Part shown: positions 51,919 to 60,065 of the stretch, piece after piece | How the letters are laid out: every line of letters starts with the position of its first letter | Position numbering within the stretch: position 1 is the stretch's first letter | Source of the DNA: an uncultured Propionibacteriaceae bacterium | Lineage (GTDB): Bacteria > Actinomycetota > Actinomycetes > Propionibacteriales > Propionibacteriaceae | Assembly (NCBI GenBank): GCA_945911015.1 | Contig: CAMDZW010000006.1 | Coordinates: 62,001-126,000 of the forward strand | Direction: 5' to 3' | Length of the DNA stretch: 64,000 bases | Notes under the pieces: model-generated | What the model was told of the DNA's origin: nothing | The model's input: the letters and a program-made list of their open reading frames with translations, nothing else | Database searches by the model: none | Position numbers and translations under genes: made by a program

Positions 51919-53547
51919 TCAGTTCTCCGCGGCGAACGCCTGCTCGTACTCGGCGCGGATTTCGTCGCCGCCATCGGACCGCCAGGTGTCCACGGCCTCG
52001 GCCCAGGCCGAGACGGGCGCTCGGTCGAGCATGATCGCCTGCCGGACGTCAGTCAAGGCACGCTCAAGCTGGTTCTCCTTGGATGCTGCAGCCTCGGAGT
52101 AGAGCCCGAGCGTCGGATCCGGTGCCTGGATCGGCAGCACAGCCTCCTGATAGTCGAACCGCGCCTGCGTCACCACCTGTTGTCCGGGATCGTAGATCGC
52201 CTGCGGAGCGTCGACGAGGTTGACGAACGGCACCAGGCGCATCTGTTGTCCGCTCTGGTTCAGGATCGGGTCGGTGCCGTCGAGGTCGTAGGTCGACCCC
52301 TCGATACCGTACTTGCGGAGCAGGTACTCCTGCGAGCCGAACGGCGCGGCCAGCCAGTCCAAAGCAGTGAGCAGCGTCTTGATCCGCTCTGGCTCTGCTT
52401 TCTTCAACGCGGTGAGGGCCATCACCACATTTCCCTTGGTGGACACGGGCGTAGTGCTGGCGTCGTAGCCGAACTGGATGATCGACCCGAGACGGAATCC
52501 TGGAACTGACGCCCCCCACATCGGGTACTTGCTCCACCCACCCCACCCACCGAACACCATCGGGGTGACTCCTTGGGTGAACCAGTCGTTGCGTTGGTTG
52601 TTGGTGGCGCCGATGCTGTCAGGGTGGAACACCCCGGCCTTCCACAGCTGCTGGACATTGTTGAGCGCCGCCTCGTACTCCGGATTCTCGATGGCATGGA
52701 GAAATTTGCCGCCGGACTCAGTCCACTTCGTACTCGACCCCAACGCTCCGACGATCACATTGTGTACGGCTTCTGGATCGCCACTACCCCATCGCGACGA
52801 TTTTGTGTCGACCATGCCGAGCAGCAGTTCCTTGAACTCCTCGTACGTGGTCGGCTGCATCGGCAGACCCAAGGGTTCGACAATGTCCTCGCGGATCAGT
52901 TGCGCCTGCCCCATCGGGATCGACATCTTCGGCACAGCCCACAACTTCCCACCAATGGCAGCCTTCTGCCACGACTGGGTCGCGATCGCCGCCAAGTGGG
53001 GATAGTCGGCGATCGCATCGCCGGCCAGATATTCAGTGAGATCAGTGAACTGGGCCTGCAGCAGATCAGGGAGCCGTTGCACCGTGCCATAGATCGACAC
53101 CAGATCGGGCAGATCACCACCGGCTTGGGCGGTGGCGAAGCGCTGACCGTACTCGGCCGTCGGCACGAAGACCATGTTGAGCTCGGAGCCCAGTCCTTCC
53201 TGAACACCCTGCCAAAGAGGATTGTCCTTGGCCGACGGCGGGGCGGGATCGAAGGTGAAGGTCAGCACATCGATCTTCTCACCGGACAGGGGCGGGGAGT
53301 CGAAGGCAGCTTTCGGGTCCTCCGGGTAGGCGAAGAAGCCCTGTCCGCCGCCTTCGTTGGTGCTGACCAAATCGGGCTCGACCAAGGTCGAAGGGATGAA
53401 GTTCGGCAGAACCGAGTCCGCGACGCGTTGGGCACCGCCACCGCCGTCGCCTCCTCCGGCAGTGGTGCTGCACCCGGCAGCAGCGGCCCCGACGGCCAGC
53501 GCCGAAGCCCCGGCCAACAACGACCTCCGTGGGATGTGATGCGTCAT
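51919..53547 (-). CDS. Extracellular solute-binding lipoprotein
   Basis: A 542-residue binding protein. The signal has twin arginines (IPRRSLLAGASALAVGAAAA) and a lipobox GCS, so it is a Tat-exported lipoprotein. A Gly-rich linker leads into a large type 1-like binding protein for oligosaccharides (for example VPKMSIPMGQAQLIREDIVE and WTESGGKFLHAIENPEYEAA). This size is typical of the long oligosaccharide-binding proteins in Actinobacteria. No permease or ATPase genes lie next to it, so it must use a transporter encoded elsewhere. It follows the pyruvyltransferase-like gene by 26 bp. Confidence 0.85.
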   Translation of the reverse strand: MTHHIPRRSLLAGASALAVGAAAAGCSTTAGGGDGGGGAQRVADSVLPNFIPSTLVEPDLVSTNEGGGQGFFAYPEDPKAAFDSPPLSGEKIDVLTFTFDPAPPSAKDNPLWQGVQEGLGSELNMVFVPTAEYGQRFATAQAGGDLPDLVSIYGTVQRLPDLLQAQFTDLTEYLAGDAIADYPHLAAIATQSWQKAAIGGKLWAVPKMSIPMGQAQLIREDIVEPLGLPMQPTTYEEFKELLLGMVDTKSSRWGSGDPEAVHNVIVGALGSSTKWTESGGKFLHAIENPEYEAALNNVQQLWKAGVFHPDSIGATNNQRNDWFTQGVTPMVFGGWGGWSKYPMWGASVPGFRLGSIIQFGYDASTTPVSTKGNVVMALTALKKAEPERIKTLLTALDWLAAPFGSQEYLLRKYGIEGSTYDLDGTDPILNQSGQQMRLVPFVNLVDAPQAIYDPGQQVVTQARFDYQEAVLPIQAPDPTLGLYSEAAASKENQLERALTDVRQAIMLDRAPVSAWAEAVDTWRSDGGDEIRAEYEQAFAAEN

Positions 53548-53573
53548 TGCACTGTCTCCTTCTGTGGTGGGAT

Positions 53574-54827
53574 CTAGCGGTTGTGGCGGTCAATGGCGTC
53601 AGTGACGTCATCGGCCATGGTGTCGAGCAGTGGTGCAGCGGTGCGTCGTGCGGCGGCGACGCGTTCCCGCTCGCCATCGGGGTCATCAAGCATCTGGGTG
53701 ATCATCGCCTCGGCACGGTCAGCCGCATCGTCGTAGTCCATCTCGAGCAGCCGATCCCCCATCCCGAGGTCGTGATACATCTGGCCCTTGATGGTGTCGG
53801 TGGGCTGACGGAAGTAGGCCGTCGGTACGCCCTCGGCGATCGCCATCAGCGGTGAATGGCATTCGGTGCTGATGACGCCCGCACTGTGGCGATACACCGC
53901 ACATGCTTCCTGCAACTCCCAGTAGCGGGGCAGGATCTTCACCTGGTCAGCGATGCCGGGATCAAAGGTACCGTCGAGGTATCGCTGGGCGACCTCCACC
54001 TCGTACCGCATTTCGGGGACGATCAGGACCGGTTTGCCGGTGCGGCGGGCCCAGACATTGACCACCCTGCGCAGGACGTCGAAGTCCGACTCGAGGAAGC
54101 CCGCGCTGTACGCCTCCTTGCGCCAATCATCGACTCCGGGCGCGAAGTTCCGCAGCTGGTAGTAGGGCGTGCGGCGGATCCGGGGCACGACACAGAGGTA
54201 CTCCCCCGCAACCAGACCGTACTGCTGAGTGACTGCCGCGGCCTCATCATCGTCATAGATGTCGACCACGACCGTGGCGTCCGGTCCGAACCGCAGCGCA
54301 TCAACCCCGATTCCCTGTCCCTGCAGGAATTTCAGCGACAGGGTGTCGCGGCAGTGCATGAAGGCGGCGCCGGAGAAGATCTCGCGCTGCTCCGGGGACA
54401 GCATGTCACCGGCGATCGCGTCGATCATGACCGCGCTGGGTTCCAGACGTGCCACGTACGGCGTCAACGGGTCGACGGTGATACCGAATATCCCGTACGG
54501 CTTGCCTGTACGGCGCTGCCACTCAGTCAGCGCCGAGGTGGCCACCAGGCCGGGCCCGGAGGCATGGACCAAGATGTCTGCACTGTCGAGGAAGGCCTGC
54601 AAGGTCTGCGTGGCCGGCACCCCGTCGGCCAGGGTGTCGGTGATGAGCTCGACCTGAGGGAAGTACCTGGTCAACATCGCCAACTCCCGCTCGGCGAGGT
54701 TCTGCACCAGAAGGCTGAGGCGCGCATGCGGATGTCGTCGCTGCAGCGCGATCAGAGTCCCTGGCACATGGGCGACATCGCCGATGTTGTCGGCCTGCCA
54801 TCCCCCCACCACACCGATGTGCGTCAT
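53574..54827 (-). CDS. Polysaccharide pyruvyltransferase-like protein, copy 2
   Basis: A 417-residue paralogue of the protein at 50583-51836, with the same landmarks: GVVGGWQADNIGDVAHVPGT, LVHASGPGLVA, CRDTLSLKFLQGQGIGVDAL, FGPDATV, STECHSPLMAIAEGVPTAYF and IKGQMYHDLGMGDRLLEMD. The ATG at 54827 is preferred to that at 54833 because it aligns with copy 1 and lies 9 nt after AGGA. It is the first gene of a minus-strand operon with the solute-binding lipoprotein, and the LacI-type operator lies about 65 bp upstream. Confidence 0.75.
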   Translation of the reverse strand: MTHIGVVGGWQADNIGDVAHVPGTLIALQRRHPHARLSLLVQNLAERELAMLTRYFPQVELITDTLADGVPATQTLQAFLDSADILVHASGPGLVATSALTEWQRRTGKPYGIFGITVDPLTPYVARLEPSAVMIDAIAGDMLSPEQREIFSGAAFMHCRDTLSLKFLQGQGIGVDALRFGPDATVVVDIYDDDEAAAVTQQYGLVAGEYLCVVPRIRRTPYYQLRNFAPGVDDWRKEAYSAGFLESDFDVLRRVVNVWARRTGKPVLIVPEMRYEVEVAQRYLDGTFDPGIADQVKILPRYWELQEACAVYRHSAGVISTECHSPLMAIAEGVPTAYFRQPTDTIKGQMYHDLGMGDRLLEMDYDDAADRAEAMITQMLDDPDGERERVAAARRTAAPLLDTMADDVTDAIDRHNR

Positions 54828-54891
54828 GGTCATGGGTCCTGTCTGCCCTGCATGGGCGTCGTCCTCGCGTTGACGGACAACATCCTGCACG

Positions 54892-54909
54892 TGATTCATC
54901 GGTGAATCA
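54892..54909. promoter_or_regulatory. LacI-type operator, upstream of the minus-strand operon
   Basis: TGATTCA-TCGG-TGAATCA is a perfect inverted repeat in the 119-bp gap between the LacI gene and pyruvyltransferase copy 2. A near-identical site lies at 49492-49509. Confidence 0.75.
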
Positions 54910-54946
54910 AGGCCTGGCCGGGAACTCGTTCGTCGGTGGTGATGGG

Positions 54947-55942
54947 TCAGCGTCTCGGCGGTGGCCCCGTTGAGCCCCGGTCAACCAGCACCGGCGCCGG
55001 GCTGTCGACGACCTCGGAGGACACGTCTTCTCCAGAGATCATCCGCTGCAACGTGCGGTAGGCGTGTCGTCCGACCAGCTCCATCGGCATGCGGACGGTG
55101 GTGGGCGCTGGCCGCAGGTGGTCGGCAATCGGCAGGTCATGGAAGACGATGATCGACAGGTCCTCGGGCACCCGGATCCCCAGATCCTGCAGTGCGGCCA
55201 GTGCTCCGGGAGCGGAGATGATGTTGTCGATCACCAGTGCAGTGGGCGGGGAATCACCGGACATGACCGATCGGACGGTGGCTGCGGTCCTATCCAGGTC
55301 GTAGCCCAGAGCAGCAATGGCTTCGCCATGGGGCAACCCCGCCCGTTCGAGCTCGTCCACCAGGCCCTGAGCACGTCCACCATGGCCGCCAACCAGCATG
55401 ATGTCACGATGCCCCAGTGCGATCAGATGCCGGGCGGCCAAGGCGATCCCCGCCCGGTCATCGGCCCACACGCTGATCGGATGATCCGGCCCGGGCGTCT
55501 GCAGGATCACGAAAGGCAGGCCCCGCTTGGTGAACTCCTCGACCCGCTCTGACCCCCACGTCGTCGACCGGACCAGGAAGCCGTCCACCATTCCGCTCCC
55601 GGCCATCCGCGCCATCAAATGGGTCCCCGCCTCAACCCACAACGCATCTGCCAGCAGGAGCACCTCGCCGTTCTCCTCGGCCTCCGCCTGCAGACCGCTG
55701 ATCACCTGTTCGAAGACGGGATTGGCAATCCTCGGCACGACCGCGGCAATCACTCCGGTCCGTGATCGACTCAGCGACTGAGCGGCATGGTTGGCGCGGT
55801 AGCCGGTTTCGGCAATGGCCTGCTCCACCCGCTGGCGGGTCGCCTCACTCATCCGTACGGTGCGGCTTCGCCCGCCCAGGACAGCCGACACAACGGCCGT
55901 CGACACGCCCGCCCGCTGGGCGACGTCCTTGATGGTGACCAT
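54947..55942 (-). CDS. LacI family transcriptional regulator
   Basis: A 331-residue repressor. The N-terminal helix-turn-helix reads VTIKDVAQRAGVSTAVVSAV with the hinge helix near RANHAAQSLS. The C-terminal periplasmic-binding-like domain includes VVPRIANPVFEQVISGL. The ATG at 55942 has a TAGGGT box 6 nt upstream, so it can be transcribed leaderless from within the end of the NADH dehydrogenase region. The likely ligand is a sugar related to the neighbouring binding protein. Confidence 0.93.
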   Translation of the reverse strand: MVTIKDVAQRAGVSTAVVSAVLGGRSRTVRMSEATRQRVEQAIAETGYRANHAAQSLSRSRTGVIAAVVPRIANPVFEQVISGLQAEAEENGEVLLLADALWVEAGTHLMARMAGSGMVDGFLVRSTTWGSERVEEFTKRGLPFVILQTPGPDHPISVWADDRAGIALAARHLIALGHRDIMLVGGHGGRAQGLVDELERAGLPHGEAIAALGYDLDRTAATVRSVMSGDSPPTALVIDNIISAPGALAALQDLGIRVPEDLSIIVFHDLPIADHLRPAPTTVRMPMELVGRHAYRTLQRMISGEDVSSEVVDSPAPVLVDRGSTGPPPRR

Positions 55943-55961
55943 CGTCAAACCCTAGCCGGGT

Positions 55962-57230
55962 TCAGGATTTGCCGTCCCGGATCGCAGGAGTGTCCAGGAC
56001 GTCCCCGACGATGGCTCCCGTCCGGCGGAAGGACAGGTACCGCGCTGCAAGATTGAGCATGGTCGAGATCCGGTTCCGGCCACCGAGCAGATACATCAGG
56101 TGGATGACGATCCACAGCACCCACGCGGGCGGTCCGGTGAATCGAGCACCGAACGGAAACTCGACCACGGCCGACAACTGACCGATCGTGGCCATCGAAC
56201 CGCGGTCGTGGTACTTCATCGCGGTGGTCGGCCGCCCGGCCTCAAGATTGATCATCTGGCGGGCGGCATGCTTGCCCATCTGCATGGCCGGCTGGGCGAG
56301 CTGCGGCAGTGGGTTCTCCGCACCAATCGCAGCATCGCCGGCGGCAAAGATCCGGCCCTGCCCGCGAGCCCGCAGATCTTCCTCGACCAAGACCCTGCCG
56401 CCCCGGCCGATCTCGAGCCCCCATTCCTTGACGACCTGGCGGCCCGACACTCCAGCGGCCCAGATCACCACGTCAGCTTGCAACGACTCACCACTGGTGA
56501 ATTCGACGTGGTCGGGCTCGACCTTGGCAATGGCGGTCTCGAGTCGTACGTCGACCCCTCGCTTCTGCAGCTGCTTCAGCGTGTACTCCTGCAGCTTCTG
56601 GTGGAACGGGGTCAGCAACTGCGGCGCCATCTCGACCAGGACCACGTTGATCTTGCCGGGGTCGAGTTCGGGAAAGGCCTTCGCCAGGGCCACGGACTTC
56701 ATCTCGGCCAGCGTGCCGGCCATCTCGACGCCGGTCGGGCCGCCACCGACGACGACAGTGGTGAAGGATCGCTCCCGCGAATCGGGCTGTCCGGCGATGT
56801 GTTCCAGTCCACCGAAGAGCATGTCCCGGGCCTTCAGCGACTCGCCTCGGGTGTACAGGGTGACCGAGTGTTCCTCGACTCCGGGGATCCCGAAGAAGCT
56901 GGCACCCACTCCACAGCACAACAGCAGGTAGTCATAGGCCACCCGAGCCTGGTCATCACAGATCACCTCACGTGCGTCGGCGTCGATGCCGACCACACGA
57001 GCCTTGCGGAAGCGGCCATTCTTGTGGCGACGGCCGCGCAGGTTCCTCAGCGGGAAGGTGACATCGCCGGGGTTCAGCCCGCCGGTGGCGACCTGGTACA
57101 GCAGCGGCTGGAAGGTGTTGTACGGGTTGGGGTCGATGACCGTGACGTCAAAACCTGCGGCGAGCAGGTGGCTCCTGGCAGCCAGACCTGCGAATCCGGC
57201 GCCGACGATCACCACATGGGGAGTGGTCAT
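55962..57230 (-). CDS. ndh: Type II NADH dehydrogenase (NDH-2)
   Basis: A 422-residue flavoprotein. The N-terminal FAD motif is VVIVGAGFAGLAARSHLLAA, the NAD(H) motif is TVVVGGGPTGVEMAGTLAEM, and the second FAD contact is GRIFAAGDAAI. The helical C-terminus (WVLWIVIHLMYLLGGRNR) fits the membrane anchor of NDH-2. It oxidises NADH and reduces menaquinone without pumping protons, so it feeds electrons to the pool made with MenA. The ATG at 57230 is chosen over a start at 57260. The LacI gene follows by 19 bp. Confidence 0.92.
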   Translation of the reverse strand: MTTPHVVIVGAGFAGLAARSHLLAAGFDVTVIDPNPYNTFQPLLYQVATGGLNPGDVTFPLRNLRGRRHKNGRFRKARVVGIDADAREVICDDQARVAYDYLLLCCGVGASFFGIPGVEEHSVTLYTRGESLKARDMLFGGLEHIAGQPDSRERSFTTVVVGGGPTGVEMAGTLAEMKSVALAKAFPELDPGKINVVLVEMAPQLLTPFHQKLQEYTLKQLQKRGVDVRLETAIAKVEPDHVEFTSGESLQADVVIWAAGVSGRQVVKEWGLEIGRGGRVLVEEDLRARGQGRIFAAGDAAIGAENPLPQLAQPAMQMGKHAARQMINLEAGRPTTAMKYHDRGSMATIGQLSAVVEFPFGARFTGPPAWVLWIVIHLMYLLGGRNRISTMLNLAARYLSFRRTGAIVGDVLDTPAIRDGKS

Positions 57231-57245
57231 GGCTCCATTGTGAAG

Positions 57246-57281
57246 CCCCGACCACACCAATGCGAAATGGTGTGGCCGGGG
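57246..57281 (-). terminator. Terminator of the DUF4870 gene
   Basis: CCCCGACCACACCA (57246-57259) pairs with TGGTGTGGCCGGGG (57268-57281), a 14-bp stem with one mismatch. On the minus strand it lies between the DUF4870 stop and the NADH dehydrogenase start. Confidence 0.7.
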
Positions 57282-57309
57282 CCACGTGTCCGGTGTCGAG
57301 CGGTCAAGC

Positions 57310-58566
57310 TCACTTCACCAGGTTGAGATCAATCGGGTACTTGTACAGCTCACCCTTGTGGGCCTTCACGCCGGCGATCACCGCGAAGACCATGGGCAGC
57401 CAGTACAGCGGTGTCAGCAGGAAGCCGATCCCGACGAAGGCCAGGATGCCGACGACGATGCTCAACGCGAAGCTGTAGCCGACGGCCACGATCATCCAGT
57501 TGAGGCTCCGTCGTGCCTGCTCCTTCACGAAGGCGCTGCGGTCCTTGTACATGAGGTACACAATGAGCGGCGCGATGAAGTGCAGCAGGATCGTGCCGAC
57601 GTGGCTGAGCATGCCCCACAACTTTTCGTCGTCGGGCGTCATCGGCTGCTGACCGGCAACGGTGGGGCCCATGCCCACCTGCGGCTCGGCACCCGGAGGG
57701 GGCTGGCCGACCGTGTACTGCGGCATCTGCATCTGACCCGGCTGAGCGTACGGCTGACCGGGCTGGGCGTACGGCTGGCCGGGCTGGGCGTACTGGCCCG
57801 GCTGCTGTCCAATGTTGGCGCCGTATCCCTGCGGTTCGTTGAAGTTCTGCGGGGCCGACTGTCCCTGGATTGGCTGCTGCGGGTACTGCTGGTGGAACTG
57901 CTCCTGTCCTGGGGGCTGCGCCGGCGGCGGCCCACCGAACTGCGGGGCCGACTCCTGTCCGTACGGGGGCTGCGGCTGCTCGGCGGACGGCTGCTGGTCG
58001 AAACCGGGAGCCGAAGGCTGCCCGTACGGGCCAGGTGCCTGCCCGAACTGCTGCGCGGGAGGCTGCTGGGCCTGCGACTGCTGATCGAAACCAGGAGCCG
58101 AAGGCTGCCCATAGGGGCCGGGTGCCTGATCGGGCTGCTGCGCGGGCTGGTCATAGTGCTGCGCGGGCTGGTCATAGTGCTGCGCGGGCTGGTCATAGTG
58201 CTGCGCGGGCGCCTGATCGAAGCTGGGCGCTGAGGTCTGCTCGGTCGGGAACGGTTGAGCCGGCGCAGCGGACTGGCCGAACGGATCGACTGCCGGCTGC
58301 TCCGGGACCGTCTGGTCGGGGAACGACTGCTCGGGACCGGCCTGCTCGGGAGCGGGTGCTTCCGGCGCGGACTGTCCCGGATCGTTCACCACTCCCCAGC
58401 TCGGTGTGGAGTCAGGTGCGGGTGAACCGTCCGGTGCCGTTCCGGTGGCCGCGTCCAACCCGTCCCAGCCGCGCGGGGCAAGGGTGGTCGACTGATCTGC
58501 TTCGTCGTCAGCCGGCACGCCCCAGACGGGTGCGTCCGCGGGCTGCTGATCGGGGTTTTCGCTCAT
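57310..58566 (-). CDS. DUF4870 membrane protein with long Gln/Pro-rich N-terminus
   Basis: A 418-residue protein. Residues 1 to about 310 are low complexity, rich in Gln, Pro, Ala and Gly, with tandem QHYDQPA units and AQPGQPY units. The C-terminal 105 residues are a DUF4870 domain: DEKLWGMLSHVGTILLHFI, MYKDRSAFVKEQARRSLNWM and three hydrophobic helices. DUF4870 proteins are small membrane proteins of unknown function. A TAGCCT box lies 7 nt before the ATG, supporting a leaderless transcript. The tail composition resembles the GTPase-operon proteins but is not specific. Confidence 0.83.
   Translation of the reverse strand: MSENPDQQPADAPVWGVPADDEADQSTTLAPRGWDGLDAATGTAPDGSPAPDSTPSWGVVNDPGQSAPEAPAPEQAGPEQSFPDQTVPEQPAVDPFGQSAAPAQPFPTEQTSAPSFDQAPAQHYDQPAQHYDQPAQHYDQPAQQPDQAPGPYGQPSAPGFDQQSQAQQPPAQQFGQAPGPYGQPSAPGFDQQPSAEQPQPPYGQESAPQFGGPPPAQPPGQEQFHQQYPQQPIQGQSAPQNFNEPQGYGANIGQQPGQYAQPGQPYAQPGQPYAQPGQMQMPQYTVGQPPPGAEPQVGMGPTVAGQQPMTPDDEKLWGMLSHVGTILLHFIAPLIVYLMYKDRSAFVKEQARRSLNWMIVAVGYSFALSIVVGILAFVGIGFLLTPLYWLPMVFAVIAGVKAHKGELYKYPIDLNLVK
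58138..58209 (-). repeat. 21-bp tandem repeat in the DUF4870 gene
   Basis: The unit CTGCGCGGGCTGGTCATAGTG occurs three times in perfect tandem (58138-58200) plus 9 bases of a fourth, encoding repeated QHYDQPA. Copy number is likely to vary between strains. Confidence 0.9.
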
Positions 58567-58629
58567 GGGCCCAAGGCTAGAGGCACAAAGGCCAACCCGC
58601 CAGCACCTGCCAGCGTGATTCTCAGCCGA

Positions 58630-58830
58630 TCAGCCGAATCGTCGGGCGGGTTGGTCGTCCTCGCCGTCGTTGTAGTCGTCAGCGAGATCCGCGTACGCAT
58701 CGGGGACAGGGTCCTCACGATGGCCTCCTCGGAGCTCACGCTCCAAGGACGCGAAATCTGTTTCAGTGGTCCGGTACTTCAGATCCCGTGCCACCTTGGT
58801 CTGCTTTGCCTTCGCACGGCCGCGCCCCAT
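58630..58830 (-). CDS. DUF3073 small actinobacterial protein
   Basis: A 66-residue protein beginning MGRGRAKAKQTKVARDLKY, the highly conserved DUF3073 signature, with an acidic C-terminus. The family is restricted to Actinobacteria and usually lies downstream of purM, as here (130 bp). A purine-rich GGGGG stretch precedes the ATG. The function is unknown. Confidence 0.93.
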   Translation of the reverse strand: MGRGRAKAKQTKVARDLKYRTTETDFASLERELRGGHREDPVPDAYADLADDYNDGEDDQPARRFG

Positions 58831-58960
58831 TGGGTCCGACCCCCTCGCATCTCAACGCCGGCGGGTTTGCACCGCGGGCTCCGTCTACAGATTGTTCGTG
58901 GGGCACAGGCTACCCAATCGAACCCAGTCAGCCAAAGCGGCCCACCCGGCGGACGTGTTG

Positions 58961-60037
58961 TCAGCGAACCTTGCCGGAGTGTTCACCGACCAGGACGGCA
59001 CGCTCGGTGCCGGCGTTCACCGAACCACAGATCCAGGACGGCACACCGCGCTCGGTGAGCACCCGTACGGCTTGGTCAGCCTGTTCCGGCGCGACGACGG
59101 CGACCATGCCCACGCCCATGTTGAGGGTCGCCTCGAGATCAGCCTGCGAAACCGCACCCACCTGCTGGACCAGGTCGAAGATCGGGGCGGGACGCCAGGT
59201 CGCACGATCCACGGTGGCGGCCAGGTTGCCGGGGATGACCCGGGCCAGGTTGTTGGCCAGACCACCGCCGGTGACGTGACTCATGGCGTGGACCTCGACG
59301 GCATCGATCAGGGCGAGGGCGTCCAGTGCGTAGAGACGGGTCGGTTCCATCAGTTCGTCGCCAAGGCTGCGGCCGAGCTCGGCAACCTCCCGATCGAGCG
59401 CCCACCCCGCTTCCTCGAGCAGGACATGACGGACCAGCGAATAACCGTTGGCATGAAGTCCGGAGGAGGCCATCGCGACCAACACGTCACCATCGGCGAC
59501 CCGGTCGGGGCCGAGGATCTTGTCAGCCTCGACGACCCCGGTGGTCGCGCCGGCGACGTCGTACTCGTCAGGCCCGAGCAGGCCAGGGTGTTCGGCAGTC
59601 TCACCGCCGAGCAAGGAGCAGCCGGTGGCCACACAGGCCTCCGCGATGCCACGGACGATGGCGGCGATCCGCTCCGGCACCACCTTGCCGCAGGCAATGT
59701 AGTCGGTGACGAACAGCGGTTCGGCGCCGCAGACGACCAGGTCGTCGACGAGCATGCCGAGCAGGTCGTAGCCGATCGTGTCGTGGCGGTCCATGGCCTG
59801 GGCGATCGCGACCTTGGTCCCGACCCCGTCGGTCGACGTGGCCAGCACCGGCTGGCGGTAGTCCTTCAACGCGCTGGCATCGAACAGGCCCGCGAAGCCT
59901 CCGATCCCGCCCATGACCTCGGTCCGCTGGGTGCGCACCACCGAGGCCTTCATCAGGTCGACGGCTCGATCGGCGGCCTCGATGTCAACGCCGGCACGGG
60001 CGTAGGCACTGACCTGGTCACGGGGAGTCTCGGGCAT
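58961..60037 (-). CDS. purM: Phosphoribosylformylglycinamidine cyclo-ligase (AIR synthetase)
   Basis: A 358-residue enzyme of the fifth step of purine synthesis, converting FGAM to AIR with ATP. The motifs STDGVGTKVAIA, DLVVCGAEPLFVTDYIACG and LLGGETAEHPG are all intact, and the length is normal. It follows purF by 28 bp and is probably co-transcribed with it. Confidence 0.97.
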   Translation of the reverse strand: MPETPRDQVSAYARAGVDIEAADRAVDLMKASVVRTQRTEVMGGIGGFAGLFDASALKDYRQPVLATSTDGVGTKVAIAQAMDRHDTIGYDLLGMLVDDLVVCGAEPLFVTDYIACGKVVPERIAAIVRGIAEACVATGCSLLGGETAEHPGLLGPDEYDVAGATTGVVEADKILGPDRVADGDVLVAMASSGLHANGYSLVRHVLLEEAGWALDREVAELGRSLGDELMEPTRLYALDALALIDAVEVHAMSHVTGGGLANNLARVIPGNLAATVDRATWRPAPIFDLVQQVGAVSQADLEATLNMGVGMVAVVAPEQADQAVRVLTERGVPSWICGSVNAGTERAVLVGEHSGKVR

Positions 60038-60065
60038 TGGTGTCCTTCAGATGAATCGGGCGAAA

